DNA of 64,000 nucleotides from Labrenzia sp. THAF82 (GTDB taxonomy: Bacteria; Pseudomonadota; Alphaproteobacteria; Rhizobiales; Stappiaceae): contig NZ_CP045354.1 of NCBI RefSeq assembly GCF_009363435.1, positions 5,112,501 to 5,176,500 on the forward strand, given 5' to 3'. Below, piece by piece: positions 16,567 through 24,686 of this stretch. Below the pieces are notes generated by a model. The model worked only from the letters and a program-made list of their open reading frames with translations, had not been told where the DNA came from and made no database searches. Each line of letters begins with the position of its first letter. Position 1 is the stretch's first letter. A program made the position numbers and the translations under genes.

Positions 16567-17160
16567 ATGATCGATTTGGAACAAATCATTGTTCGGCCTG
16601 CGACCTCATCTGATGCACAGGACCTTGCCAAACTCATTGATATCGCTGGCGAAGGCATTCCTCACTGGCTGTGGTCACAAAATACAGCTGAGAACCGCAC
16701 ACCACTTGAGATCGGAACAGAGCGGGCGCAAAGAGAGAGCGGCGGGTTTTCATATAAAAACGCGATGGTGGCAGAGAATGCCGGACGAGTGCTCGGTATG
16801 GTGCTGAGTTACCCGATAATTGAAGCCCCTGATGAAGACATCGACAGCCTGCCGGATCCAATCGCCCCATTTGTCGAACTTGAAATGAAGTCTGCCGGAA
16901 CCTGGTACATCAATGCTCTGGCCGTCTTTCCGGGCCATCGCTCATCCGGTCTCGGCTCTTTGTTGATGGAGGCGGTTGATACCGCCGCAAGCACATCCGG
17001 GTTTTCTCGCTTGAGCATTCAAGTCTATGGGCAGAACTCGGGCGCAGCGCGACTTTACAAGCGTCTTGGCTTTCGAGAAACCGCAAGATCCCGTGTGAGA
17101 TTACATCCGGTACAACCCTATTACACAGGCGATGTTCTGCTTCTGGAAAAGAACCGATAG
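16567..17160 (+). CDS. GNAT family N-acetyltransferase
   Basis: A 197-residue acetyltransferase. Residues 5-20 (IIVRPATSSDAQDLAKL) are the typical first strand and helix, and the acetyl-CoA pyrophosphate loop is FPGHRSSGLGSLLM. The C-terminal part (GAARLYKRLGFRE) is the usual GNAT ending. I chose the ATG at 16567; the frame is open up to 16474 but that part overlaps the preceding gene and lacks family resemblance. It is probably cotranscribed with the methyltransferase upstream. Substrate unknown. Confidence 0.82.
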   Translation: MIDLEQIIVRPATSSDAQDLAKLIDIAGEGIPHWLWSQNTAENRTPLEIGTERAQRESGGFSYKNAMVAENAGRVLGMVLSYPIIEAPDEDIDSLPDPIAPFVELEMKSAGTWYINALAVFPGHRSSGLGSLLMEAVDTAASTSGFSRLSIQVYGQNSGAARLYKRLGFRETARSRVRLHPVQPYYTGDVLLLEKNR

Positions 17161-17249
17161 CAATTGACGGGCCTGAACCTCAAACTCTGACGCAATTCAG
17201 GCCCGGATCTGCTAGAACAGGTCGCAATGAGAACGAGCGGAAAAACGGC

Positions 17250-18323
17250 ATGCGACGTCGGGAACTTCTCAAAACGGGTGCGATGCTGAGCACGCTCGCT
17301 TTTACAGGACAGCCACTCTTGGCAATGCAAAAACCAGATTTGTATGTGCCGCCGGAAGAAGCGCCACATGAACTGACTTTCATGCAATGGCCGGTCAGCC
17401 GCCAGGTTCACCCCGATGCGGCATTTCTGCGTGAGCTCAAGCAAACCATTGCTGACATCGCCAATTCGATCGCAGCGTTTGAGCCGGTCGTGATGTTGGC
17501 TGCAGCGAGAGACCACTCAAATGCTCGCAAGCTCCTGTCGTCGGGTGTCGAGCTTTGGGATGTGCCGACTGAAGATCTCTGGTGCCGGGATTCCGGGCCG
17601 CTGTTTGCCTTCGATTCAGCGCAGAAACGAGTTGTCAGTCATATCCAATTCAACGGATGGGGCAACAAACAGGTTCATGCGAATGACGGCCTGATTGCCT
17701 CCCGGATCGCCGAGCGACTGGCAATGGAACTTGTTTCCAGCGGTGTCACCGGAGAAGCCGGTGGGATCGAACACGATGGCCATGGTCTGCTGATTGCCCA
17801 TGAAAGCTCCTGGGTCAACAACAACAGAAACCCTGGACTGTCCCGGACAGAAATTGAGGACCGTTTGTTGCAAGCCTATGGCGCGGAACGATTCATCTGG
17901 TCACCCGGTGTCTGGGGTGAAGACATCACCGACTATCATATCGACAGCCTCGCCCGGTTTACCGGTCCCGGACGCGTGCTGATCAATCTGCCCGACGAAC
18001 CGGAGGAAGCCGATCCGTTTCATCAGGCTGCGCTTGAAACCCATGACCGGCTTCTCGCGGCGCAGCTGCAGATCGATGTCATACCCGAGCCATATGACCA
18101 CCGTGTACAAGCTGTCGATTTCGTCGCCTCCTATGCAAACTATTACGTTTGCAATGGGGGCGTCGTAGCCCCTCAATTTGGAGATGAGGAAACCGATGCC
18201 ATCGCCGTAGAAGCGCTTGAGCGACACTACCCGGATCGCCAGGTCATCACGCTGAATGTTGATGCTTTGGGTGAAATCGGTGGCGGCATCCACTGTGCGA
18301 CACAGCAACTGCCGTTGGCCTGA
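17250..18323 (+). CDS. Agmatine deiminase-like protein with a Tat signal
   Basis: A 357-residue member of the agmatine deiminase/porphyromonas-type peptidylarginine deiminase family (amidinotransferase fold). The substrate-binding WCRDSGP, the GGIEHDGHG loop with its catalytic His, and catalytic Cys349 in GGGIHCATQQLP are present, so hydrolysis of a guanidino group to ureido plus ammonia is likely. Unlike cytoplasmic AguA it starts MRRRELLKTGAMLS followed by a hydrophobic stretch, a twin-arginine export signal, which suggests a folded periplasmic enzyme. No aguB neighbour is present. It could act on agmatine, peptidyl-arginine or another guanidine in the envelope. Confidence 0.82.
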   Translation: MRRRELLKTGAMLSTLAFTGQPLLAMQKPDLYVPPEEAPHELTFMQWPVSRQVHPDAAFLRELKQTIADIANSIAAFEPVVMLAAARDHSNARKLLSSGVELWDVPTEDLWCRDSGPLFAFDSAQKRVVSHIQFNGWGNKQVHANDGLIASRIAERLAMELVSSGVTGEAGGIEHDGHGLLIAHESSWVNNNRNPGLSRTEIEDRLLQAYGAERFIWSPGVWGEDITDYHIDSLARFTGPGRVLINLPDEPEEADPFHQAALETHDRLLAAQLQIDVIPEPYDHRVQAVDFVASYANYYVCNGGVVAPQFGDEETDAIAVEALERHYPDRQVITLNVDALGEIGGGIHCATQQLPLA

Positions 18324-18497
18324 GCTTAGGTCCCCAAGAGCTTCGCCCCCCTCCACCCAAGTGACGCCAAAGACCGTCATGCAACCTCAGATACATTCAA
18401 GAAGAGTTGCATTACTCCAGTATCTTATTACAGTTTCCTTAGGGAAGGGATGTTATGGATAGCGCGCTTGCGCGTGCGATCAGGGAAGGAATGACAC

Positions 18498-19574
18498 ATG
18501 TCAGAGTTACGAGCCGTTTTCGCGGTTCTGTTGCTAGCCGGCATCGCGTTCCTGGCATCGCCTGTCGCCCCTGCCCAGGCAGACGGAATTTTCGATGACG
18601 GCTGGACGCTTCAACCCGACGCGTCGTCGCTCAGGTTCCAGTCTGTCAAAAACCTGACGCAGGTTGAATCAAGCAGCTTTGCCGAGTTCGAAGGTAAGAT
18701 TGAAGAGAACGGCGACGCTTCCGTTCGCATCTTTCTCGATTCAATCGATACCAAGATCGACCTGAGAAACGTGCGGATGCGTTTCCTTTTCTTTGAGACG
18801 TTCGAGTTTCCCTCGGCGGTCATCTCTACAAATATCGACCCAACGGTGTTGAGCGATTTGCCCGAGCGCAAGCGCAAGATTATTCCGCTGACCTTTTCCT
18901 TGAAGCTTCACGGTGTAGAAAAGACCCTTGAGAGCGAAGTTGCCGTGACGCTGATGAGCGATGACCTGGTCGCCGTGTCAAGCACAGCGCCGATCTCTGT
19001 CGCTGCGTCCGATTTTGGCCTTGATGGCGGTGTCAAAAAGCTGGAGGAAGCGGCAGACGTCGTGATCGTGCCCTCGGCTACGGTTTCCTTCGATTTCGTC
19101 TTTGCCAAGAACCAGGATGATGACGACGCCCGTGCAGCCGCTGCTGAACCGGCCGAAAATTCAGAGCCGGCGGCCGCCAAAGCACTGGAGCCAGAGGGTG
19201 ACTTTGACCTGGAGGCATGCGCAGGACGTTTTGAAATTCTTTCACGCACCGACAACATCTATTTCACCAGCGGCAGTTCCAGTCTGGACCCGAGAAGCGA
19301 ACCCTTCCTGAACAGTCTTGTCGACATTGTCGCGCGTTGCCCCGGACTGGTGATTGAAGTCGCCGGCCATACCGACAGTGTTGGTCGCGCTTCAGCCAAT
19401 ATGAGATTGTCGCAACGCCGGGCAACTGCGGTCATGGACTATCTCGTTGCGAAGGACATACCCGACAATCGGATCAGAAGCGTCGGCTATGGAGAAACCC
19501 AACCGGTCGCATCCAACAACACGCCGGAAGGCAAACGTCGAAATCGCCGTATAGAGTTCTCCATTGTTGAATAG
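18498..19574 (+). CDS. YceI-like domain fused to OmpA C-terminal domain
   Basis: A 358-residue envelope protein with a signal peptide (VFAVLLLAGIAFLASPVAPAQA). Residues about 35-205 form a YceI-like lipocalin-type barrel (WTLQPDASSLRFQSVKN, then LKLHGVEKTLESEV). A Glu/Ala-rich linker follows (AAAEPAENSEPAAAKALEP), then an OmpA-type peptidoglycan-binding domain at about 245-358 with IYFTSGSSSLDP, EVAGHTDSVG and RRNRRIEF. The combination suggests a wall-anchored small-lipid-binding or stress protein. Its stop codon overlaps the start of the caspase gene at 19564 by 11 bases, so the two are translationally coupled. Confidence 0.82.
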   Translation: MSELRAVFAVLLLAGIAFLASPVAPAQADGIFDDGWTLQPDASSLRFQSVKNLTQVESSSFAEFEGKIEENGDASVRIFLDSIDTKIDLRNVRMRFLFFETFEFPSAVISTNIDPTVLSDLPERKRKIIPLTFSLKLHGVEKTLESEVAVTLMSDDLVAVSSTAPISVAASDFGLDGGVKKLEEAADVVIVPSATVSFDFVFAKNQDDDDARAAAAEPAENSEPAAAKALEPEGDFDLEACAGRFEILSRTDNIYFTSGSSSLDPRSEPFLNSLVDIVARCPGLVIEVAGHTDSVGRASANMRLSQRRATAVMDYLVAKDIPDNRIRSVGYGETQPVASNNTPEGKRRNRRIEFSIVE

Positions 19575-21090
19575 AAACAAAGCCAGCACTGCTTCGCTAG
19601 TCTCGGCTGCCCTTATAATCTTGGTGGCCCTGATCCTGCCTGCAAAGGCGGAAGAAAGGCGTATTGCGCTTGTCATCGGCAATGCCGCTTACAGCAATGT
19701 CACGCCACTGGACAATCCTCTCAACGATGCCGAACTGATGGCGTCTTCACTTGAAGCGGTCGGTTTTGAAGTCATTCTCGTCACCGAGGCGACTCAGCTT
19801 GAAATGGTTCAGTCAATTGCTAGCTTCGGCAGCAAACTGCGAGACGCCGGCGAAGACGCAACGGGGCTGTTCTATTATGCAGGCCATGGCGTGCAGTCTT
19901 TCGGCTCCAATTTTCTTCTGCCGGTTGACATCGCACTCAACGACGCCGCCGATCTCAGCCTGGTTGGCGTGCCTGCCCAAGCAGTTCTTTGGCAGATGTT
20001 TTCTGCCAAAAACCGAACCAATATTGTCATTCTCGACGCTTGCCGGAACAACCCGTTCACGACAATCGCGGATCTGAACGACAATGGTCTCGCAGAGATG
20101 AAGGCGCCCAAAGGCACGTTTCTTTCGTACTCGACGGCCCCGGGCGAAATTGCAATCGACGGTGTCGGATCGAACAGCCCGTTTACCGAAGCCCTTGCTC
20201 AGCGGATGTCAGAACCTGGACTTCCGGTTGAAGCGCTTTTCAAGAAGGTGCGTGTCGACGTCCTCAGCAAGACTGGTGGGCTCCAAACCCCATGGGACAC
20301 CTCTTCGCTCACCACTGACTTTCAATTCGTTGCAGCCGAGGCACCGCCGGCACAGCTCCTGCAGATGCGTCAGCTTTGGGATTCAGTTCGACTGAGCCGC
20401 GACCCGGTTCAAATTCTCCTCTTTTTGCGGGCCAACCCGGACAGTGTGTTCACAAAGGATGCCCGGGCATTGCTTCAGGAGTTGATGCTGGAGGAACTGC
20501 AGGCAGAAGCCCAAAAGCCGGCACCGGACGTGGAAACTGCAAAGCAGCCGGAACCGGCCGTACAACCCGAACCGGTATCCCCGGGCCAAACAGAGCGCGA
20601 CCTCATCGAAGAAGCCCGCAAGACCGGCAGCGCAGAAGCTTATGAGAACTATCTGAGCGCCTACCCGGAGGGCGCGTTTGCTGAATTGGCTCGTCTGGAG
20701 TTGCAATCGATCGAGACCAACGCGCAGCGTACGGATCCGATATCAGATCCGCAGCCTGTCGTGACGCAAGAGCCCCAGCAGCCAGAACCTGATCAGGAAA
20801 CACGGATCACATTCAACGCCCCCCTGGGCATTGGCGATGCCGAGATTGCCACCCGCAGCATTGCCCAGCTCATTCAAGGCTCTCCCCGCTTTCCGCCGAT
20901 AGAGGGCCTGCCGGAGGATGCTTGGAAAAACAAGAGTTGTGCCTCCTGCCACCAATGGGAGCAGGACAACCTTTGCGAACAGGCCCAAACTTATTTGAAA
21001 GAGAACTCCGAAGCAGCCGACAAAGCGCACCCATATGGGGGCGGATTCAAGTCGGCACTCAGGGACTGGGCTCGTAGCGGATGTGAATAG
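19564..21090 (+). CDS. Exported caspase-like protein with C-terminal CxxCH motif
   Basis: A 508-residue exported caspase. A TTG start (at 19564 or the next codon at 19567) leads into a signal peptide (SLVSAALIILVALILPAKA). The C14 domain (about 33-265) has RRIALVIGNAAYSN, catalytic His108 in YYAGHGVQ and Cys160 in ILDACRNNP. A Pro/Glu-rich linker with TPR-like segments (about 275-420) follows. The last 70 residues contain CASCH (Cys459, Cys462, His463), Cys471 and a terminal Cys507. CxxCH is the attachment motif for haem c but could also hold zinc or a disulfide. The gene overlaps the YceI-OmpA gene by 11 bases, so both products are probably made together and act in the periplasm. Confidence 0.82.
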   Translation: MLNRNKASTASLVSAALIILVALILPAKAEERRIALVIGNAAYSNVTPLDNPLNDAELMASSLEAVGFEVILVTEATQLEMVQSIASFGSKLRDAGEDATGLFYYAGHGVQSFGSNFLLPVDIALNDAADLSLVGVPAQAVLWQMFSAKNRTNIVILDACRNNPFTTIADLNDNGLAEMKAPKGTFLSYSTAPGEIAIDGVGSNSPFTEALAQRMSEPGLPVEALFKKVRVDVLSKTGGLQTPWDTSSLTTDFQFVAAEAPPAQLLQMRQLWDSVRLSRDPVQILLFLRANPDSVFTKDARALLQELMLEELQAEAQKPAPDVETAKQPEPAVQPEPVSPGQTERDLIEEARKTGSAEAYENYLSAYPEGAFAELARLELQSIETNAQRTDPISDPQPVVTQEPQQPEPDQETRITFNAPLGIGDAEIATRSIAQLIQGSPRFPPIEGLPEDAWKNKSCASCHQWEQDNLCEQAQTYLKENSEAADKAHPYGGGFKSALRDWARSGCE

Positions 21091-21129
21091 GTTTTCGCGC
21101 GAACCCTTCAGGACCGAACGGATAGTTTT

Positions 21130-21789
21130 CTAGTCTTGGACCTTTGTGAGAACGGCATAATCTGCATATCCCCGATAGAGCTGGCGATATTCGAGGCCCG
21201 CGCCTTTTCGTTTCGCAAGCGCCTCAAGTTCGGATTTCAGCTCACTACGCGGACTGACGTGGAATGACTTCAACCACTTGAACAAAGCCTTCCGGAACCA
21301 GACCGGAAGTCTCTCTTGCTGACCGAAATCAACCACGTGAATGCGCCCTTCTTCGGCGAGGCAGCCACTGCCGGCGGCAAGCGCTTCTCGCCAGACCGGA
21401 ATCATCGACAGCGTATAGGAATAAAAAACCCTGTCGAATGCCGGGACACCCAAACCTTCTGTCGCGAAAGGATCAGCGGCATCGCCTTCGATCAAGCTGA
21501 CCCTATCTGCCACACCGGCTTTTTTGATGTTCTTTTCTGCGGTTTCCAGCATGTTTCTGGAAATATCAAGTCCGTAAAATCTTGCATCCGGATATGCCTG
21601 CGCAGCCAACACGAGGTTCCGACCTGTGCCGCACCCCAGCTCCAGGACCGTGCCGCCTCTCGGTGGTTGCATGTCGCTGATCAACCGATCGCGACCGAGA
21701 AGATAGTATTTCCGCGTCAGGTCATAAAAATAGCGCTGGTTGCGATAGACAGAATCCATCAAACGGGCAGTTTCAACGCTTCCGCTCAT
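21130..21789 (-). CDS. btaB: Betaine lipid N-methyltransferase BtaB
   Basis: A 219-residue class I methyltransferase with SAM-binding motif I TVLELGCGTGRNL and motif II FYGLDISRNML. It lies 21 bases downstream of btaA on the same strand, so I assign it as BtaB, which trimethylates the homoserine head group of diacylglyceryl-homoserine to give the betaine lipid DGTS. The sequence IPVWREALAAGSGCLAEEGRIHVVDFGQ fits the family. It acts at the cytoplasmic membrane face. Without the btaA context it would only be a generic methyltransferase; the pair makes the assignment good. Confidence 0.85.
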   Translation of the reverse strand: MSGSVETARLMDSVYRNQRYFYDLTRKYYLLGRDRLISDMQPPRGGTVLELGCGTGRNLVLAAQAYPDARFYGLDISRNMLETAEKNIKKAGVADRVSLIEGDAADPFATEGLGVPAFDRVFYSYTLSMIPVWREALAAGSGCLAEEGRIHVVDFGQQERLPVWFRKALFKWLKSFHVSPRSELKSELEALAKRKGAGLEYRQLYRGYADYAVLTKVQD

Positions 21790-21810
21790 TTGCGTTTCTG
21801 GACCCGTTGT

Positions 21811-23073
21811 CTACCCGTTGAACACATAGAGGTGGAACCCGCCATAGATGGACGAGCGATCCTGTCGACCGAGTTCAAGGCTTTCTTTTTCTTCATAGGT
21901 CCAACGATCAAGTATCGCGTCAGCGACGCGGCCGGGCAACAAAGAGGGTTCGGCAGCAGTGCGAAACACGACCCTGGCACCTGGCCGGGCCGTCCGGGTG
22001 ATCTCGCTCCAAAGAGCATTCAATTGATGATCGGTCATCCAGTCCTGCGCATCAAGAAGCACATAGGCATCCAGCATGTCGTCGCCAACACCCTGCAAGT
22101 GCTCGGTGAAGTTCCGGTTCAGAACCCTCACCCTGCCGGCGCGTTCGCGAATTTCTTCAAAATGAGCTCGCTTCAGATAAGGCGGCAACGGTCCAGATTC
22201 TCCGGCAGGCCCGTCCCTGTCCGATGCATATCCACGCCCGAATGCCTGCCAGGCAAAATAGTTGTCCTGCATGGAAAAATCACAGGCGAGCTTTTCGAGA
22301 CGTTGGCGCAAGACCGCTGACATGTCTCCATCAGCATTAGCTGAGACAAGCGCATCATACTGCGCCGGCGGAATGCCCAGCCCATAAAGAGACATTTTTT
22401 TCGAGGTCGCCCAACGCACCAGTCGCTTGTCAAAAAGAGGTGCCAGTGCCGTATCGAAGAACGAACGCTGCTCCTCGAGCGATTTTGCCTTGACCATGTG
22501 CTTGGGGTCGATGCCGTAAAGCCTTGCCACAAGGTGACCCAGGCCGATGCAATATCCGAGGAGGCCGTGATGATAGAGGTCTCGGGAGAACAACGTAATG
22601 CGTTTGCGGCCCCAATTTGCCAGGTCACGCCCTTCCCAGTAAGCGATGGTTTCCGGATCAAGGTTGTCTTTTAGGAACCGCTGATAGGCCGCCACATTGG
22701 CTTTTTCATCCGCTTCGCCGAAGAACCGGTAGAACGTTTCGTAGTTCGGGAAATACTTGGCGGCGGCCAACTTCAACCGGCCGAGAGCCACGTGAGCACG
22801 GTTGAGGTCAACTGCGGTGATTTCTGCCGGATTGGCGGTCAGGTAGGACATGACATTGCAGCCGCCCGATGCAATGGTGATCATTCTGCTTTCAGGTGTC
22901 AGTCGCAGAGCCTTCATGTCCACGTCCGGATCTTCCCAGATCTGAGGATAGACAAGGCCTTTGAAAGCAAAGGTGAACAGGCGCTCAAGGATTCCCTCGC
23001 GAGAGGTTGCCCCGGATCGGTGAACCGCGTTCTTTAGCCGTTTCTTGGACGCCGACAGCGTGCCATTCGCCAT
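21811..23073 (-). CDS. btaA: S-adenosylmethionine:diacylglycerol 3-amino-3-carboxypropyl transferase BtaA (DUF3419)
   Basis: A 420-residue DUF3419 protein that transfers the aminocarboxypropyl group of SAM to diacylglycerol, the first step of DGTS betaine-lipid synthesis. The segments LVYPQIWEDPDVDMKAL and IASGGCNVMSYL plus ITAVDLNRAHVAL form the SAM-binding part; YVLLDAQDWM and VVFRTAAEPS lie in the C-terminal half. The ATG at 23073 has GGGAGAGGG upstream; the longer GTG/TTG frame from 23175 adds 34 residues that overlap the regulatory region. btaB follows. Betaine lipids replace phospholipids under phosphate limitation, and a PhoB-like site lies about 55 bases upstream. Confidence 0.92.
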   Translation of the reverse strand: MANGTLSASKKRLKNAVHRSGATSREGILERLFTFAFKGLVYPQIWEDPDVDMKALRLTPESRMITIASGGCNVMSYLTANPAEITAVDLNRAHVALGRLKLAAAKYFPNYETFYRFFGEADEKANVAAYQRFLKDNLDPETIAYWEGRDLANWGRKRITLFSRDLYHHGLLGYCIGLGHLVARLYGIDPKHMVKAKSLEEQRSFFDTALAPLFDKRLVRWATSKKMSLYGLGIPPAQYDALVSANADGDMSAVLRQRLEKLACDFSMQDNYFAWQAFGRGYASDRDGPAGESGPLPPYLKRAHFEEIRERAGRVRVLNRNFTEHLQGVGDDMLDAYVLLDAQDWMTDHQLNALWSEITRTARPGARVVFRTAAEPSLLPGRVADAILDRWTYEEKESLELGRQDRSSIYGGFHLYVFNG

Positions 23074-23127
23074 TGCCCTCTCCCGAGTCGCCTGTGAAAT
23101 GAACCTGCTTTCCGATACGGCAGAGAC

Positions 23128-23145
23128 ACGACAGTTTGGTGACGT
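23128..23145 (-). promoter_or_regulatory. Putative Pho box upstream of btaAB
   Basis: On the minus strand two heptamers, ACGTCAC and CTGTCGT, are separated by four bases, giving the 11-base periodicity of PhoB sites (consensus CTGTCAT repeated). The second half differs at one position and the first at three. It lies 55-72 bases before the btaA start. Established knowledge: DGTS synthesis in Sinorhizobium is PhoB-dependent. Confidence 0.5.
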
Positions 23146-23175
23146 TTCTGGAGAATTGTTCGATTGTCTGGGCAA

Positions 23176-23200
23176 TAAAAATCCCCGCCGGAGCGGGGAT
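23176..23200 (-). terminator. Intrinsic terminator of the L,D-transpeptidase gene
   Basis: Read on the minus strand, the arms ATCCCCGC and GCGGGGAT enclose a four-base loop and run into TTTTT. It lies about 30 bases after the stop at 23231 and just before the btaA regulatory site. Confidence 0.88.
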
Positions 23201-23230
23201 CTTCGGTTTCACGTCTGGTCGAACAGCCGA

Positions 23231-24457
23231 CTAGCGGGTGACGACCACAAAATCCGTACCAAGACCTGTGTTGCGCTTGAAATTCCGGTCAGTGATGGTC
23301 AGGGATGTCCCTGGCGTCAGCATCTTGGAGATTTCGAGCGCGACTTTTTCCGGCATCACGACACGGTCAAGCAAGTCCTTTGAATTGCCGCCGCGCTCGC
23401 CTTCAGCTGAAACAGCTATCCAGTCGACAGTCTGGTCGCCCTTTTCAAAATCGAGCGCAGTATAAACGTGCGTACCGATGTCCTTGTCTATGTTTTTCAG
23501 CGTTACAGGCGCTGAATACACATCACGGAACTTGCGGCGCACACGCAGCATTGCATTCTGCGGCTTTTCATATCCGGCCTCGGCATAGATCATTGCCACA
23601 AGCGCATCGGTCACATTGCCGGTTACCGGCAGCTCCGCACCTTCCTGATACAGGCTCACGGCAGCACGTGTCTTGCGGCCAAAGATACCATCGACCGGAC
23701 CGGCATCGTAGCCCATCTCATTGAGAAGACGTTGCAGCACCCTTGTGCGGCTCGGCGCTTTTTGAGGTGTAATGATCATCCGCAAAGGCTTGTCGAAATA
23801 CGGATTTTCCGGCTCAGCCACAGGCAGCGAGGCCTGCAGGCTTGCAGGTTGAATGGCGCCACGCAGGGCGGAATCTGCCTGAATGTTCCTGCTCGACAGG
23901 CTTGCAACTTTCGTTTCCGGAACGAAAGGCTGTGGCAAGACGCTGTGGCGGACGCTTTGCGGCTTTGCCGGATCCCTGGTGACCACGACATGCATGCCCC
24001 TGTCCGTCATGCTGTAAAGCGACTTGGCAAAAGGACGCGGCATGCGAATGCATCCATGAGAGGCCGGATAGCCGGGCAATCTGCCCACATGCAGCGCAAT
24101 ACCTGACCAGGTGAGTCGTTGCATGAACGGCATTGGTGCATTGTCATAAAGATTGGAAAAATGTTTGCGGCGCTTTTCCAGGATCGAAAAAACACCCGTG
24201 GGCGTGCTGTGCCCGCGCTTTCCCGAAGAGATCGGCGACGTTTCGATCAGATCGAGCCCGCGATAAACCTGAATCTGCTGTTCGTTCAACGACACCAGCA
24301 TATGCAATGGTGGCTCGGTTGCCGCTTTTTCGGCATCCTTTGCAGTATCACGTGCCCAGGCACCGGATACGGCGGTAGCTGACAGAAGTGCTGCACTTGC
24401 CAGACCCAGCAGAGCGCGTGTCCGCCTTCCGCGGCTATATTTACTACAAGACGACAT
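23231..24457 (-). CDS. L,D-transpeptidase (YkuD) with peptidoglycan-binding domain
   Basis: A 408-residue periplasmic enzyme that makes 3-3 crosslinks in peptidoglycan or attaches proteins to it. After a signal peptide (ALLGLASAALLSATAVSGAWA), the YkuD catalytic domain includes LHVGRLPGYPASHGCIRMP, with catalytic Cys136 and the two His residues (123 and 134). A peptidoglycan-binding domain (TRVLQRLLNEMGYDAGPVDG, then FGRKTRAAV) follows at about 240-300, then a further beta-rich domain. The ATG at 24457 has GGAG seven bases upstream; an ATG/TTG ten codons earlier is less well supported. It has its own terminator. The upstream 200 bases contain an imperfect hairpin around GATCT-TTTT-AGATC. Confidence 0.88.
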   Translation of the reverse strand: MSSCSKYSRGRRTRALLGLASAALLSATAVSGAWARDTAKDAEKAATEPPLHMLVSLNEQQIQVYRGLDLIETSPISSGKRGHSTPTGVFSILEKRRKHFSNLYDNAPMPFMQRLTWSGIALHVGRLPGYPASHGCIRMPRPFAKSLYSMTDRGMHVVVTRDPAKPQSVRHSVLPQPFVPETKVASLSSRNIQADSALRGAIQPASLQASLPVAEPENPYFDKPLRMIITPQKAPSRTRVLQRLLNEMGYDAGPVDGIFGRKTRAAVSLYQEGAELPVTGNVTDALVAMIYAEAGYEKPQNAMLRVRRKFRDVYSAPVTLKNIDKDIGTHVYTALDFEKGDQTVDWIAVSAEGERGGNSKDLLDRVVMPEKVALEISKMLTPGTSLTITDRNFKRNTGLGTDFVVVTR

Positions 24458-24686
24458 CCCAGAGCTCCCCAACGCAAAACCTATCAAGCTCGACCTAGTG
24501 TTTAACCGAGATCTTTTTAGATCGGGTTAGGAAACACGGTTACTTATTGGTTTCCTTCACCCTTTCCCCCAATCCGTCGCACACTATCGGGACTCGATCT
24601 GTTATTCACATCACAAATTGTACAGCTCTGACTCCAAGATGTGAGGATTGCCGCGCCGAAGACGCGAGACGTCGCGCCTTTCCAAT

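Noticed and set aside
21316..22320. 334-codon plus-strand open frame across btaB and btaA
   Set aside because: It lies antisense to two well-supported genes, has no family resemblance and is a by-product of GC-rich codon bias.
24500..24530. Hairpin around GATCT-TTTT-AGATC upstream of the L,D-transpeptidase as a terminator
   Set aside because: The stem is short and imperfect, no T-run follows it on either strand in the right place, and no gene ends there.
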